Shown here: positions 5,127-5,654 of the stretch, one piece after another
How positions within the stretch are numbered: the stretch's first letter is position 1
How the letters are laid out: each line of letters begins with the position of its first letter
The notes under the pieces: model-generated
The model's input: the letters and a program-made list of their open reading frames with translations, nothing else
Databases searched by the model: none
Told to the model about the DNA's origin: nothing
Position numbers and translations under genes: made by a program
Assembly: GCA_009843675.1 (NCBI GenBank)
Contig: VYCZ01000272.1
Location: 1-5,654, forward strand
DNA length: 5,654 nt
From: Gammaproteobacteria bacterium
GTDB taxonomy: Bacteria; Pseudomonadota; Gammaproteobacteria; Eutrophobiales; Eutrophobiaceae
Direction: 5' to 3'

Positions 5127-5654
5127 AGGGCCTTTATGCCATCACGGACTGCGACAGGTTGTCCACTGACAGTCTTCTTGCCGTGACGGAAGAAATACTG
5201 AGAGCCGGCGTGGTTGCGCTGCAATACCGGGACAAATCCGGCAACCATGCCAGGAGAAAATATGAAGCAGCGGAATTATGGCAGCTATGCAGAGAACATG
5301 ACTGCCTGTTCATCATTAACGACGATTTGCAACTGGCCGTTTTGACGGGCAGTGACGGCGTTCACCTGGGCAGGGAGGATTGCGACTGCAAAACGGCAAG
5401 AAACGAACTGGGACCGGGCGCGATCATCGGCGTTTCCTGTTACAACAGCCTGGGCATGGCGCTGGCCGCACAGGAAGACGGCGCGGATTATGTTGCTTTC
5501 GGTTCCTTTTTTCCAAGCCCGTCGAAGCAAAATACCGTGACCGCCGAACCTGATATCATAAAGCGGGCAAAAGCGAACATTTCCTTGCCTGTTGCAGCAA
5601 TCGGGGGCATCACACCAGCGAACTGCAGGGCTCTGATTGAGCACGGCGCGGACA
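5123..5654 (+). CDS. thiE: Thiamine-phosphate synthase, N-terminal part (partial)
   Basis: The reading frame starts at the ATG overlapping the thiD stop (ATGA, 5123-5126) and stays open to the window edge, giving 177 residues of a protein normally about 205-215 long. ThiE joins HMP-diphosphate and thiazole phosphate to make thiamine phosphate. Visible family motifs on the TIM barrel are GLYAITD (3-9), LQYRDK (33-38), the diphosphate/Mg-binding INDD (65-68), GVHLGRED (79-86), IIGVSCYN (101-108), GADYVAFGSFFPSPSK (120-135) and PVAAIGGIT (156-164). No frameshift or missing key residue is seen in the part present. The overlap indicates translational coupling to thiD, whose product is its substrate. 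Confidence 0.95.
   Translation, partial: MKGLYAITDCDRLSTDSLLAVTEEILRAGVVALQYRDKSGNHARRKYEAAELWQLCREHDCLFIINDDLQLAVLTGSDGVHLGREDCDCKTARNELGPGAIIGVSCYNSLGMALAAQEDGADYVAFGSFFPSPSKQNTVTAEPDIIKRAKANISLPVAAIGGITPANCRALIEHGAD

Overview
The window looks like a chromosomal segment of a gammaproteobacterium that is not a close relative of Escherichia coli. The left half keeps the order anmK (convergent) / erpA / bactofilin / coiled-coil membrane protein / argC, which I recall from Pseudomonas and related gammaproteobacteria. The right half carries hemJ, thiD and thiE. Base composition is moderate (low-to-mid 50s % GC by eye) and even across the genes. I see no mobile element, tRNA, rRNA, CRISPR array or sign of recent transfer. 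The genus cannot be named from this sequence alone.

Layout. Positions 1-185 (+) hold the last 60 codons of anmK. Its stop codon interlocks with that of the convergent erpA (182-535, -) in a single TTAA. Reading leftwards from the middle of the window, the minus strand carries argC (1774-2805), a membrane-anchored coiled-coil protein (1056-1772), a bactofilin (650-1066) and erpA. The first three are packed tightly (1 bp gap, then 11 bp overlap). erpA has a 114 bp leader with its own good sigma70-type promoter. The plus strand carries a flavodoxin-fold protein (2873-3334), a TlpA-type thioredoxin (3352-3906), hemJ (3927-4352), thiD (4356-5126) and the first 177 codons of thiE (5123 to the window end). 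Gaps between these genes are 17, 20 and 3 bp, then a 4 bp ATGA overlap, so they read as one operon.

The two gene sets diverge from a 67 bp region (2806-2872). It contains a perfect 9-5-9 inverted repeat that covers the -35 element and the whole spacer of the rightward promoter, and also overlaps candidate leftward argC promoter elements. The rightward -10 box ends six bases before the flavodoxin ATG, so that transcript is predicted to be leaderless or nearly so. This is the most unusual regulatory structure in the window.

Functionally, the left side mixes arginine biosynthesis (argC), Fe-S cluster delivery (erpA), peptidoglycan recycling (anmK) and a probable envelope/cytoskeleton pair (bactofilin plus membrane coiled-coil protein). 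The right side combines redox proteins with heme (hemJ) and thiamine (thiD, thiE) biosynthesis. The genes are mostly familiar families. The less-explored parts are the bactofilin partner protein and the shared operator.
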